Origin: Pseudomonas cavernicola
GTDB taxonomy: Bacteria; Pseudomonadota; Gammaproteobacteria; Pseudomonadales; Pseudomonadaceae
Direction: 5' to 3'
Assembly: GCF_003596405.1 (NCBI RefSeq)
Contig: NZ_QYUR01000002.1
Span: 124,001-188,000 of the forward strand
Length of the DNA stretch: 64,000 nt
Below, piece by piece: positions 46,595-55,805 of this stretch (within the stretch, counting starts at the first letter, position 1; each line of letters begins with the position of its first letter). The position numbers and the translations under genes were made by a program. Under the pieces are notes generated by a model. That model had not been told where the DNA came from, did not search any database, and worked only from the letters and a program-made list of their open reading frames with translations.

Positions 46595-49159
46595 TTAGGC
46601 AAAGACGATCTCGTCACCCTCAACCGTACCCGTGACGCTCGCCCCTGGGGCGAACTTGCCGGCCAGGATCAGCTGCGCCAGCGGGTTCTCGATCCAGCGC
46701 TGGATCGCGCGCTTCAGCGGCCGCGCGCCATACACCGGGTCGTAGCCAATGGCGATCAGCTTATCCAACGCCTCACTACTCAGCTGCAGATTCAGCTCGC
46801 GCTCAGCCAGGCGTGTACGCAGGCGGCCCAGCTGGATCTCGGCAATCCCGGCGATTTGCTCCCGCGCCAGCGGCTCGAACACCACCACCTCGTCGATCCG
46901 ATTGACGAACTCCGGACGGAAATGCGTACTCACTGCGTCCATCACCGCCGCCCGTTGCGCCTCGCGATCACCGACCAACTCCTGAATCTGTACCGAGCCC
47001 AGATTGGAAGTCATCACGATCACCGTGTTGCGAAAATCCACGGTACGCCCATGGCTATCGGTCAGGCGACCATCTTCCAGCACCTGCAAGAGCACGTTGA
47101 ACACGTCAGGATGGGCCTTCTCCACTTCATCCAGCAGCACGACGGAGTACGGCTTACGGCGCACCGCCTCGGTCAGGTAGCCACCCTCCTCATAGCCCAC
47201 ATAGCCCGGCGGCGCGCCGATCAAACGAGCAACTGAGTGTTTCTCCATAAACTCGGACATGTCGATCCGCACCAGCGCCTCTTCAGTATCGAAGAGAAAC
47301 TCGGCCAGTGCCTTGCACAGCTCGGTTTTACCGACCCCGGTGGGGCCAAGGAAGAGGAACGAACCACTCGGCCGATTCGGGTCGGACAGCCCGGCGCGCG
47401 AGCGGCGCACCGCGTTAGCCACGGCGATCACGGCCTCGTTCTGACCGATCACCCGCTGGTGCAGCAAGCCTTCCATTTTCAGCAGTTTGTCGCGCTCGCC
47501 TTCGAGCATTTTCGAGACCGGAATACCGGTCCATTTGGAGACGACCTCAGCGATCTCCTCCTCGGTGACCTTGCTGCGCAGCAGCTGGTTCTCCGCCTTA
47601 CCGTGCTGATCGACCATCTGCAGGCTGCGTTCGAGGTCGGGGATGATGCTGTACTGCAACTCCGCCATCCGCTCCAGGTCACTCTTGCGCCGAGCGGTCT
47701 CGAGCTCCTGGCGCGACTGCTCAATCTTCTGCTGGATCTGCGCCGAGCCCTGGACTTCGGCCTTCTCCGACTTCCAGATATCTTCCAGGTCGGCGTATTC
47801 GCGCTCCAAGCGAGCAATATCGTCTTTGAGCTTCTCCAGCCGTTTTATCGCCGCGTCATCGTCTTCCTTCTTCAACGCCTGCGCTTCGACCTTCAACTGA
47901 ATCAGCCGACGCTCCAGGCGGTCCAGCACTTCTGGTTTGGAATCGATCTCCATGCGAATCCGACTGGCTGCCTCATCGACCAGATCGATGGCCTTGTCCG
48001 GCAACTGGCGGTCGGTGATGTAGCGGTGGCTCAACTTCGCCGCTGCAATGATCGCGCCGTCGGTAATCGCCACCCGGTGGTGCACCTCGTAGCGCTCCTT
48101 GAGGCCACGCAGGATGGCGATGGTGTCCTCCTCGCTGGGCTCATCCACCAGCACCTTCTGGAAGCGCCGCTCAAGGGCCGCATCCTTTTCGATGAACTGG
48201 CGGTACTCATCCAGCGTGGTGGCGCCGACGCAGTGCAGCTCGCCACGCGCCAACGAGGGCTTGAGCATGTTACCGGCGTCCATCGCACCCTCGGCCTTGC
48301 CCGCGCCGACCATGGTGTGCAGCTCATCGATAAACAGAATGATCCGCCCTTCCTGCTTGGACAGCTCATTGAGCACCGCTTTCAGGCGCTCCTCGAATTC
48401 ACCGCGGAACTTGGCGCCGGCGATCAGCGCGCCCATGTCGAGCGAGAGCAGGCGTTTGTCTTTCAGCCCATCCGGCACCTCGCCGTTGACGATCCGTTGC
48501 GCCAAACCCTCGGCGATCGCGGTTTTGCCGACGCCCGGCTCACCGATCAGCACTGGGTTGTTCTTGGTTCGCCGTTGCAGCACCTGAATGGTCCGGCGAA
48601 TTTCATCATCGCGGCCGATCACCGGGTCGAGCTTGCCTTCTTCGGCACGCTTGGTCAGATCGACGGTGTATTTATCCAACGCCTGGCGCGCCTCCTCGAC
48701 GTTCGGATCATTCACCGCATCGCCGCCGCGCAGGTTGCTTACCGCGTTCTCCAGGGCCTTCTTGCTCACGCCCTGACCGAGCAGCAGCTTGCCGAGCTTG
48801 GTGTTCTCGTCCATCGCAGCGAGCAGCACCAGCTCACTAGAGATAAATTGATCGCCCTTCTGCTGCGACAGGCGATCCGCCTGATTGAGCAAGCGCGCCA
48901 AGTCCTGCGACAGGTTCACATCGCCGGTCGGGCTCTGGATCTTGGGTAGATGGTCGAGTTCCTTGGCCAGTGCCTGGCGCAGGCTGTTCACATCGAAGCC
49001 GACCTGCATCAGCAGCGGCTTGATCGAACCACCCTGCTGCTCAAGCAACGCCTGCATCAGGTGCAGCGGCTCGATCGCCGAGTGATCGAGGCCGACCGCG
49101 ATGGACTGGGCATCGGACAACGCCAGTTGCAGCTTGCTGGTTAAACGGTCAATTCGCAT
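46595..49159 (-). CDS. clpB: ATP-dependent disaggregase ClpB
   Basis: Hsp100 chaperone, 854 residues, that pulls proteins from aggregates with DnaK. Order: N domain with [19 protein letters not shown]; first AAA domain with [16 protein letters not shown] and [10 protein letters not shown]; a long coiled-coil M domain (about 410-525); second AAA domain with [17 protein letters not shown] and [14 protein letters not shown]. The C terminus is complete. A heat-shock-type promoter lies about 75 bp upstream. Confidence 0.98.
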   Translation of the reverse strand: MRIDRLTSKLQLALSDAQSIAVGLDHSAIEPLHLMQALLEQQGGSIKPLLMQVGFDVNSLRQALAKELDHLPKIQSPTGDVNLSQDLARLLNQADRLSQQKGDQFISSELVLLAAMDENTKLGKLLLGQGVSKKALENAVSNLRGGDAVNDPNVEEARQALDKYTVDLTKRAEEGKLDPVIGRDDEIRRTIQVLQRRTKNNPVLIGEPGVGKTAIAEGLAQRIVNGEVPDGLKDKRLLSLDMGALIAGAKFRGEFEERLKAVLNELSKQEGRIILFIDELHTMVGAGKAEGAMDAGNMLKPSLARGELHCVGATTLDEYRQFIEKDAALERRFQKVLVDEPSEEDTIAILRGLKERYEVHHRVAITDGAIIAAAKLSHRYITDRQLPDKAIDLVDEAASRIRMEIDSKPEVLDRLERRLIQLKVEAQALKKEDDDAAIKRLEKLKDDIARLEREYADLEDIWKSEKAEVQGSAQIQQKIEQSRQELETARRKSDLERMAELQYSIIPDLERSLQMVDQHGKAENQLLRSKVTEEEIAEVVSKWTGIPVSKMLEGERDKLLKMEGLLHQRVIGQNEAVIAVANAVRRSRAGLSDPNRPSGSFLFLGPTGVGKTELCKALAEFLFDTEEALVRIDMSEFMEKHSVARLIGAPPGYVGYEEGGYLTEAVRRKPYSVVLLDEVEKAHPDVFNVLLQVLEDGRLTDSHGRTVDFRNTVIVMTSNLGSVQIQELVGDREAQRAAVMDAVSTHFRPEFVNRIDEVVVFEPLAREQIAGIAEIQLGRLRTRLAERELNLQLSSEALDKLIAIGYDPVYGARPLKRAIQRWIENPLAQLILAGKFAPGASVTGTVEGDEIVFA

Positions 49160-49233
49160 AGAGTCATCCTTCGTTTAAGAGCAGGCCGGCACGATGAGCG
49201 TGCCTCTGACGAAAGCCTGCCGAGATACCAGTC

Positions 49234-49262
49234 TAGATGAGGACGATTGTGCGGGATTCAAG
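49234..49262 (-). promoter_or_regulatory. Sigma-32-type promoter of clpB
   Basis: On the minus strand CTTGAAT, a 13-bp spacer and CCTCATCT resemble the heat-shock consensus CTTGAAA / CCCCATNT. Confidence 0.75.
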
Positions 49263-49288
49263 GCGAATGGGACTGTTCGAGAGCAATC

Positions 49289-49365
49289 GTAGGCTGGGTA
49301 GAGCGTAGCGAAACCCAGCCAGGCCCTATGCTGGGTTTCGCCGAAAACGGCTCTACCCAGCCTAC
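49289..49365. repeat. Inverted repeat, family B
   Basis: GTAGGCTGGGTAGAGCG at the left and GGCTCTACCCAGCCTAC at the right, with GAAACCCAGC facing GCTGGGTTTC. It lies 16 bp after the pgeF stop. Confidence 0.9.
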
Positions 49366-49381
49366 ATAAGAGAGGGAGGAT

Positions 49382-50119
49382 TCAGGAAGTCAGCCAGACC
49401 AGCGAGGCGAAACGACCGGTACGCACACTGCGCCGGTAGGAATAGAAGCGTGGATCGCTGACGGTGCAGAAGCCGCCGCCATACACCGCGGTGACGCCAC
49501 GCGCAGCCAGCCGCAGACGCGCCAAGGCATAGATATCCGCCATAAAGCGCCCGGCATTCCGACTCGGCAAGAACGCCGCCGCAGTTTGCGGATGAACCGC
49601 GACAAAAGCTTCACGGACTTCCGCGCCGACTTCGAAGGCTTGCGGGCCAATCGCCGGACCCAGCCAAACCAGCACCTCTTCGGCCGGCAGCGCCAGCGTA
49701 TCCAGCGTCCCCTCCAGCACCCCACCGACCAACCCACGCCAGCCGGCATGCGCCGCTGCCACACGGCTACCGGCGCGATCGCAAAACAGCGCCGGCAAAC
49801 AATCGGCAGTCATCGCCGTACAGGCGATACCCGGTGTAGCCGTCCAACTGGCGTCGGCTTCAGCGACCAGGCGCGGATCAGCCTCCGCCACGGCAATCCC
49901 ATGCACCTGACGCAACCAGGCGGGCTGGCAGCCCAGTTGCGCAGTCAGACGCTGACGGTTTTCTGCAACGGAGGTGGGATTATCCTCGACATGCTCGCCG
50001 AGGTTGAAGGTATCGAATGGGGCAACGCTGACGCCACCCGCGCGCGTGGTGACGCAGGCCTTGACCTGGGCTGGCGCAGGCCAGTCCGGGGTCAGCCAAT
50101 CGTTCGCCCAGGCGCTCAT
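49382..50119 (-). CDS. pgeF: Peptidoglycan editing factor PgeF (YfiH/laccase domain)
   Basis: Zinc or copper-binding protein of 245 residues in the YfiH family, which removes wrongly placed serine from cell-wall precursors in E. coli. Ligands are H in LRQVHGIAVAEA, C in TADCLPALFC and H in VAAAHAGWRGLVGG. The terminal FYSYRRSVRTGRFASLVWL is typical. It lies 10 bp after rluD in the same orientation, so they form an operon. Confidence 0.94.
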   Translation of the reverse strand: MSAWANDWLTPDWPAPAQVKACVTTRAGGVSVAPFDTFNLGEHVEDNPTSVAENRQRLTAQLGCQPAWLRQVHGIAVAEADPRLVAEADASWTATPGIACTAMTADCLPALFCDRAGSRVAAAHAGWRGLVGGVLEGTLDTLALPAEEVLVWLGPAIGPQAFEVGAEVREAFVAVHPQTAAAFLPSRNAGRFMADIYALARLRLAARGVTAVYGGGFCTVSDPRFYSYRRSVRTGRFASLVWLTS

Positions 50120-50129
50120 TCAGCACCAC

Positions 50130-51104
50130 TCAGCCGACAAAGGCTTCGCGATCCTGACGCAACAGCGTCAGCAACCAGACGAAGTCATCCGGCAAGGGTG
50201 ATTCCCACTTCATGCGCTGGCCGGTGACCGGGTGATCCAGCTCCAGGAAGCGCGCGTGCAGGGCCTGGCGTGGGAAATCCTTCAGCGCCTGAACCATGGT
50301 CGGGCTCGCGGCCGGCGGAATGCGAAAACGCCCACCGTAGGCCGGATCGCCGACCAGGGGGAAGTTCACATGGGCCATGTGCACACGAATCTGATGGGTC
50401 CGCCCGGTTTCCAGCTTGACCCGGGTATGGGTGTGCGAGCGGAAGCGCTCCAGCACACGGAAATGACTGATGGCTTGCTTGCCACCCTCCATCACCGCCA
50501 TCCGCTGGCGCTGCTGACCATGCCGCCCAATCGGCGCGTCAATCTTGCCGCCCGCGGTGATCACCCCGATTACGATGCACTCGTAGATCCGACTGACCGA
50601 ACGCTTCTGCAGCTGATCGACCAGGTTGGTCTGCGCCTGCAGCGTCTTCGCCACGACCATCAGACCAGTGGTGTCTTTGTCCAGACGATGGACGATGCCT
50701 GCACGCGGCACGTTGATCAGCTCCGGGATGTGGTGCAGCAGCGCGTTCAGCAGGGTGCCGTCCTGATGCCCGGCCGCCGGGTGTACGACCAGGCCAGCCG
50801 GTTTGTTCAGCACCAGCAACTGGTCGTCTTCGTAGACGATATCCAGCTCAATGTCCTGGGCGATCCATTCACCTTGGGCTTCCTGCTCAGCTTCCAGCAC
50901 CAGCACGCTGCCGCCATGCACGATATCTCGCGGGCGCAACACCGCACCGTCGACCGTCAGGCAGCCGTCTTTGATCCAGGCGGAAAGGCGCGAACGAGAG
51001 TGCTCGGAGAAGAGTTGTGCGGCGACTTGATCGAGACGTTGCCCGCCCAGCTCGGACGGCACCTCGGCGCGCAGTTGAATCGCTAGTTTATTAATCGGAG
51101 GCAT
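50130..51104 (-). CDS. rluD: 23S rRNA pseudouridine synthase RluD
   Basis: Enzyme of 324 residues that makes pseudouridine in helix 69 of 23S rRNA. An N-terminal S4 domain (GQRLDQVAAQLFSEHSRSRL) precedes the catalytic domain with the aspartate motif GIVHRLDKDTTGLMVVA, NKPAGLVVHPAAGH and the late LETGRTHQIRVHMAH. It is divergent from bamD with a 146-bp gap, as in related genomes. Confidence 0.96.
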   Translation of the reverse strand: MPPINKLAIQLRAEVPSELGGQRLDQVAAQLFSEHSRSRLSAWIKDGCLTVDGAVLRPRDIVHGGSVLVLEAEQEAQGEWIAQDIELDIVYEDDQLLVLNKPAGLVVHPAAGHQDGTLLNALLHHIPELINVPRAGIVHRLDKDTTGLMVVAKTLQAQTNLVDQLQKRSVSRIYECIVIGVITAGGKIDAPIGRHGQQRQRMAVMEGGKQAISHFRVLERFRSHTHTRVKLETGRTHQIRVHMAHVNFPLVGDPAYGGRFRIPPAASPTMVQALKDFPRQALHARFLELDHPVTGQRMKWESPLPDDFVWLLTLLRQDREAFVG

Positions 51105-51250
51105 GCTCGGTAACGGCGGGGCGTAGCCTTTGGTTTCAGCTACGCGCTTGTGGTTAAATACGGCGTCTTTGTCCCGGGGTAACCGGGGCGCTCATCATAA
51201 CAGGACGGCTCTGCTCAAGACAGCCAGCCGTCACAGGGACGCAAGCCGCC

Positions 51251-52267
51251 ATGCAAGTGAAACACCTGCTGCTGATCGCCATCCTCGCACTCAACGTCGC
51301 TTGCTCGTCCAATGATGTGGTCGATGAAAACCTGAGTGAGACCGAGCTGTACCAGCAGGCACAGACCGATCTGGACAATAAAAGCTACACCAGCGCAGTC
51401 AGCAAGCTGAAGGCTCTGGAGTCGCGCTATCCGTTCGGTCGCTATGCCGAGCAGGCACAGCTGGAACTGATCTACGCCTACTACAAAAACATGGAGCCGG
51501 AGGCCGCCAAGTCCGCCGCCGAGCGTTTTATCCGCCTGCACCCGCAGCATGCCAACGCCGATTACGCCTATTACCTGAAAGGCCTGGCCGCCTTCGATGA
51601 GGATCGTGGCCTGCTGGCGCGCTTTCTACCGCTGGACATGACCAAGCGTGATCCGGGCGCGGCGCGCGATTCTTTCAACGAGTTCGCCCAGCTCACCAGC
51701 CGCTACCCGAACAGCCGCTACGCGCCAGACGCCAAGCAGCGCATGATTTACCTGCGCAACCTGCTGGCCGCCTACGAAATACACGTTGGCCATTACTATC
51801 TGAAACGTCAGGCCTATGTCGCCGCCGCCAACCGTGGCCGCTATGTCGTCGAGAACTTCCAGGAAACTCCCGCCGTCGGCGATGGCCTGGCGATCATGAC
51901 CGAGGCTTACCAGCGCCTGGCCCTGAACGACCTCGCCGCGACCAGCCTGGAAGCCCTGAAGCTGAACTACCCGGATCACCCGAGCCTGGTCGACGGCCAG
52001 TTCGTACCGCTGGAAGAGGAAGCCGACAATCGCTCCTGGCTGAGCAAAGCCACCCTCGGCCTGATCGAAAGCGATGCGCCGCTGCCACCGGGCGAAACCC
52101 GCGCCAGCCAGGACGTGATCAAGCAGTACGAAGATGCCCAGGAAGAAATCCCGGACGAGTTGCAGCCGGAGAACCAAGGCGCAGAGGCAGAAGAACAACA
52201 CGAGGCGGAAGGCAACAATGACGACCGCTCCTGGTTCAGCCGTATGACCTTCGGCCTCTTCGATTGA
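51251..52267 (+). CDS. bamD: Outer-membrane assembly lipoprotein BamD (ComL)
   Basis: Lipoprotein of 338 residues with signal peptide and lipobox LNVAC (Cys18 becomes lipidated). TPR-like repeats follow ([54 protein letters not shown]). It is part of the BAM complex that inserts outer-membrane barrels. The C-terminal acidic extension ([18 protein letters not shown] region, about 300-325) is longer than in E. coli. A strong terminator follows. Confidence 0.96.
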   Translation: MQVKHLLLIAILALNVACSSNDVVDENLSETELYQQAQTDLDNKSYTSAVSKLKALESRYPFGRYAEQAQLELIYAYYKNMEPEAAKSAAERFIRLHPQHANADYAYYLKGLAAFDEDRGLLARFLPLDMTKRDPGAARDSFNEFAQLTSRYPNSRYAPDAKQRMIYLRNLLAAYEIHVGHYYLKRQAYVAAANRGRYVVENFQETPAVGDGLAIMTEAYQRLALNDLAATSLEALKLNYPDHPSLVDGQFVPLEEEADNRSWLSKATLGLIESDAPLPPGETRASQDVIKQYEDAQEEIPDELQPENQGAEAEEQHEAEGNNDDRSWFSRMTFGLFD

Positions 52268-52280
52268 GGTAGCACGGAAC

Positions 52281-52315
52281 AAAAAAGGGAGGCCATCGGC
52301 CTCCCTTTTTATTTT
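52281..52315 (+). terminator. Terminator of bamD
   Basis: AAAAAAGGGAGGCC, a short loop and GGCCTCCCTTTTT, then ATTTTG, begin 13 bp after the stop. Confidence 0.95.
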
Positions 52316-52373
52316 GCTTTTGTCTCGTCCTGAATAAGGTTTACACCTTCTGACCTATTTTCAGGAGGATGCA

Positions 52374-52775
52374 ATGGATTCGGGGGAAAGGCGCAGTCAG
52401 CGCGATTACACACTGACTTTTAAATTGGCGGTCGTCGATCAGGTCGAAAAAGGCGAACTGAGTTATAAAGAGGCTCAAAGGCGCTACGGGATTCAGGGCA
52501 AGTCAACGGTGCTGGTGTGGCTCCGCAAGCATGGTCGGCAGGACTGGAGCCAAGGTGCTTCCATTCGCATCCAGAGGAACTGCCCCATGGGCGAGCCAAA
52601 TCTTCCGCTGACACCTGAGCAGCGAATCAAAGAGCTTGAAGAGAAACTCGCGCTGGCCAACCAGAAGGCCCAGTTCTTTGAAGCCGTCGTTGACGTTTTG
52701 AAGAACGATTACGGTGTTTCTGTCGTAAAAAAGCGACCCGGCAAGTCCTCTCCCAAGGGCAAGTCAAAGACCTGA
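52374..52775 (+). CDS. IS3-family transposase OrfA
   Basis: Protein of 133 residues. An N-terminal helix-turn-helix (LTFKLAVVDQVEKGELSYKE, YGIQGKSTVLVWLRKHG) binds the IS ends, and a leucine-type coiled coil follows (LTPEQRIKELEEKLALANQK). A slippery A AAA AAG heptamer at 52727-52733, in the correct phase, lets ribosomes shift to the -1 frame and make an OrfAB fusion. Confidence 0.93.
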   Translation: MDSGERRSQRDYTLTFKLAVVDQVEKGELSYKEAQRRYGIQGKSTVLVWLRKHGRQDWSQGASIRIQRNCPMGEPNLPLTPEQRIKELEEKLALANQKAQFFEAVVDVLKNDYGVSVVKKRPGKSSPKGKSKT

Positions 52776-52798
52776 GCATCACCAGGGCTTGCCAATTC

Positions 52799-53596
52799 AT
52801 GGGGATCTCCCGTCAGGCGTATTACAAGCGCAACCGGGCTTATGACGCTCGAGTCAGCCATAACCAGCAGGTGATGGGGTTTGTGCTGGAAACACGACGT
52901 CAGCAACCAAGGCTCGGCACTCGCAAGCTGCACAGCCTCATGCACGCTAAACCCGATGCGGCCTTGAAAGTCGGTCGGGATCGGCTATTCGATATTTTGA
53001 GAGATTGCCGGCAATTGGTTCCCCGCAAGCGGGCGTACCACAAAACTACCGACAGCCATCATCGCTTCCGCCGCCACCCCAACTTGCTCAAGGCGGGCCC
53101 GGAGCAAGTCGTCGCCACGGGCCCCGAGCAAGTCTGGGTGGCCGACATAACGTACCTGCCGACCCAGCAGAGCGTCGCTTATCTAAGCCTGGTAACCGAC
53201 GCGTACTCGCGCAAGATCGTGGGGCATCATGTGCACGAAAGCCTGCACACCACCTCCGTAATCCAAGCGCTGAAGAAAGCCCTCAAGCAGAGAAGAACCG
53301 GCCAGCCGTTGATGCATCACTCGGATCGAGGTGTTCAATACTGCTCCGAGCTTTACCAGCGGCTGCACGCCAAACATGGCATCACATGCTCGATGACAGA
53401 CGGCTACGACTGTTATCAGAACGCTCTGGCCGAGCGAGTGAATGGGATCTTGAAAACCGAGTTTCTGCTACACCGGCCGAAGGATCTCGCGGAGGCAACC
53501 CGGATGATTGATGAGTCAGTGTTGATCTACAACAGCAAACGGCCCCATCTTGCTTTGCAATACAAAACGCCCGATGCGGTGCATCGGGCGTTTTGA
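52799..53596 (+). CDS. IS3-family transposase OrfB (integrase core)
   Basis: Catalytic part of the transposase. From ATG 52799 it has 265 residues; in the fusion, the -1 frame starts at 52727 and adds a lead-in with QGQVKDLSITRACQ. The DDE motif is visible: D in VWVADITYLPT, D in HHSDRGVQYCSELYQ and E in YQNALAERVNGILKTEF. The HTH region precedes it (MGISRQAYYKRNR). No disruption is seen. Confidence 0.93.
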   Translation: MGISRQAYYKRNRAYDARVSHNQQVMGFVLETRRQQPRLGTRKLHSLMHAKPDAALKVGRDRLFDILRDCRQLVPRKRAYHKTTDSHHRFRRHPNLLKAGPEQVVATGPEQVWVADITYLPTQQSVAYLSLVTDAYSRKIVGHHVHESLHTTSVIQALKKALKQRRTGQPLMHHSDRGVQYCSELYQRLHAKHGITCSMTDGYDCYQNALAERVNGILKTEFLLHRPKDLAEATRMIDESVLIYNSKRPHLALQYKTPDAVHRAF

Positions 53597-53638
53597 GTGA
53601 CGCAGGTGTCAACCTATTTCAGGACTAGACATTTATTC

Positions 53639-53741
53639 GTAGGGTGGATAGCCGTAGGCGTAATCCACCATCAGCCGATACGGGGCGCTGCCTGGCGGCA
53701 GCGTTGGCGGGTTACGCCGCTGCGCGGCTAACCCGCCCTAC
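53639..53741. repeat. REP pair, family A variant
   Basis: GTAGGGTGGATAGCCGTAGG and partner, then GCGGGTTACGCCGCTGCGC with AACCCGCCCTAC. Reverse-complement relative of 46480-46583, including the middle GGCGCTGCCTGGCGGCAGCG hairpin. It lies 8 bp after the IS3 element. Confidence 0.85.
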
Positions 53742-53756
53742 ATAACCGCTCCAAGC

Positions 53757-55388
53757 TCAGTCGCCCAAGCGCCAGCCGGAAGTAATCGGATAGCGCCGGT
53801 CGCGGCCGAAACCACGCTGAGTCACCCGCACGCCCACCGCCGCCTGCCGGCGTTTGTATTCATTGATATCCACCAGGCGCAGCACGCGATTGACCGTGTC
53901 TTCATCAAAACCCTCGGCGATGATGGCATTGGCCGACAGGTCGTACTCGATATACAGCTTCAATATCTCGTCGAGCACCGGATAAGCCGGTAGCGAGTCC
54001 TCATCCTTCTGATCGGGCGCCAGCTCGGCAGACGGCGGACGGTCGATCACCCGCTGCGGGATCACCGCACCGAGCGTGTTGCGGTATTCGCAGAGGCGGA
54101 ACACCAGGGTCTTCGGCACATCCTTGAGCACATCGAAGCCGCCGGCCATGTCGCCATAGAGGGTCGCGTAACCCACCGCCATCTCGCTCTTGTTACCGGT
54201 GGTCAGCACCAGATAGCCCTTCTTGTTGGAGATCGCCATCAGCAGAGTGCCGCGGCAACGGGCCTGTAGATTTTCCTCGGTGGTGTCGCGCGCCAGCCCT
54301 TCGAAGACTGGCGCCAACGTGCCCATAAAGGCCTCGACCATCGGTGCTATCGGCAAGACGCGGTAAGTCACCGCCAGCGCTTTTGCTTCGGCTTCGGCAT
54401 CTTCCAGGCTGATTTGCGCGGTGTAGCGATACGGCATCATCACCGCCTCGACCCGCTCGGCCCCGAGAGCATCGACCGCCACCGCCAGGGTCAGCGCCGA
54501 GTCTATTCCGCCGGACAAGCCCAGGATGACGCCCTTGAAGCCGTTTTTCTGCACATAGTCTCGCACCCCCACGACCAGCGCCTGATAGACGCTGGCCTCC
54601 AGCTCCGGCAGCGGCGCACAACTGGCAGGCCGTGGCGTCACTTGCTCACCATCGAAGGTGAGGTCGACCGGATACAGGCCCTCACTGAAGGCTGGCGCGC
54701 GCTGACTGATCCGCCCATCGGCGGTCATGACGCAGCTGCCACCGTCGAACACCAGTTCATCCTGACCGCCAACCTGGTTGACATAGACAATCGGCATGCC
54801 ACTCTCGCCAACCCGCTCGACCAGCACTTCCTCACGCTCGCGCTGCTTGTCCAGGTGGAAGGGTGAGGCATTCAGGCTGAGCATCAGCTTGGCGCCGGCA
54901 GCCCGCGCTTGCGCCACCGGTTCGGCAAACCAAATGTCCTCACAGATCGTCAGCGCCAGCGGAATGCCTTTGATCTCCAACACACAGACCTCGTTACCGG
55001 GGACGAAATAGCGCTTCTCGTCGAACACCCGATAATTCGGCAGCTTCTGTTTGTAGTAAGTCGCCAGCAACTCGCCGTCGGCGATCGCGGCGCAGGCGTT
55101 ATAGCGCTGCTCGCCGTCCAGCCAGGGGTAGCCCACCACCAGGTAAATGCCGCGCACCTCGTCTTTCAGGCGCTGCAGGCCCTGCTCAATCCGCCGCTGC
55201 ATGCTCGAGCGCAGCAGCAAATCTTCCGGCGGATAGCCGCACAGGGCCAATTCCGGAAACACGATGACATCCGCTTTCCACTGATCGCGGGCGCTACAGG
55301 CGGCCTCGATGATGCGCTCAACATTGCCGTGTACATCACCAACTCGCAGATTCAGCTGGGCCATTACGACCCGCAGGGTTTGGCTCAT
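53757..55388 (-). CDS. nadE: NAD+ synthase, glutamine-dependent
   Basis: Protein of 543 residues with two domains. The N-terminal nitrilase-like glutaminase has E in VFPELALCGYPPEDLL, K in TYYKQKLPNYRVFDEKRYF and the catalytic C in LALTICEDIWF; it frees ammonia from glutamine. The C-terminal synthetase has the P-loop LGLSGGIDSALTLAVAVD and TTGNKSEMAVGYATLYGDM. It makes NAD from deamido-NAD. ATG 55388 has GGAGG upstream. NadC at 28105 works in the same pathway. Confidence 0.96.
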   Translation of the reverse strand: MSQTLRVVMAQLNLRVGDVHGNVERIIEAACSARDQWKADVIVFPELALCGYPPEDLLLRSSMQRRIEQGLQRLKDEVRGIYLVVGYPWLDGEQRYNACAAIADGELLATYYKQKLPNYRVFDEKRYFVPGNEVCVLEIKGIPLALTICEDIWFAEPVAQARAAGAKLMLSLNASPFHLDKQREREEVLVERVGESGMPIVYVNQVGGQDELVFDGGSCVMTADGRISQRAPAFSEGLYPVDLTFDGEQVTPRPASCAPLPELEASVYQALVVGVRDYVQKNGFKGVILGLSGGIDSALTLAVAVDALGAERVEAVMMPYRYTAQISLEDAEAEAKALAVTYRVLPIAPMVEAFMGTLAPVFEGLARDTTEENLQARCRGTLLMAISNKKGYLVLTTGNKSEMAVGYATLYGDMAGGFDVLKDVPKTLVFRLCEYRNTLGAVIPQRVIDRPPSAELAPDQKDEDSLPAYPVLDEILKLYIEYDLSANAIIAEGFDEDTVNRVLRLVDINEYKRRQAAVGVRVTQRGFGRDRRYPITSGWRLGD

Positions 55389-55568
55389 CACCCGCCTCCA
55401 CAGATAAAGTTGCACGCACTCCTCATCCATTGGACAAGTGCACGCTACAGATCTGTCATTCTCCCGCATCAACACTAGCGGAAACAACGCACAGCATGTG
55501 CCTTTGCCGTCTGTGCTGGCGCCCCGTCCTTGGCTAAACTGCCAGCCTTTAGATAAGAAGAGAGTGCC

Positions 55569-55805
55569 ATGGGCCTGTTCCGCCTGCTGTTCTGGGTCGC
55601 CGTGATCGCCGCCGCTATCTGGTTATGGCGCCGCTTGAGCCGTCCCGCTCAGCGCCCCACCCCCAAGCCAGACAACACTGTGCCCATGGTTCGCTGCGCC
55701 CATTGCGGCGTGCATGTGCCACGCGAGCACGCCCTCCACCAGAACCAGCAGTGGTTCTGCAGCCAGGCCCACCTCGAGCAAGGTGCCAAGCACGGTGATC
55801 GCTGA
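55569..55805 (+). CDS. Small PP0621-like membrane protein
   Basis: Protein of 78 residues. One N-terminal membrane helix (LFRLLFWVAVIAAAIWLW) precedes a cysteine-rich tail with CAHCGVHVPREHALHQNQQW and FCSQAH, a zinc-ribbon-like pattern. Function unknown; relatives lie next to pilS in pseudomonads, from memory. Its stop overlaps the pilS start by 11 bp. Confidence 0.85.
   Translation: MGLFRLLFWVAVIAAAIWLWRRLSRPAQRPTPKPDNTVPMVRCAHCGVHVPREHALHQNQQWFCSQAHLEQGAKHGDR

Larger units (their letters stand above)
52321..53631 (+). mobile_element. Complete IS3-family insertion sequence
   Basis: The 1311-bp element is bounded by imperfect inverted repeats starting TGTCTCGTCCTGAA (left) and TGTCTAGTCCTGAA (right, read inward), about 28 bp long. 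The bases TTT directly outside both ends form a 3-bp target duplication. It carries orfA and orfB with a -1 frameshift site. It landed just after the bamD terminator. Confidence 0.93.

Noticed and set aside
47237..48949. Long plus-strand open frame of 570 codons
   Set aside because: Antisense to clpB with no recognised domain.
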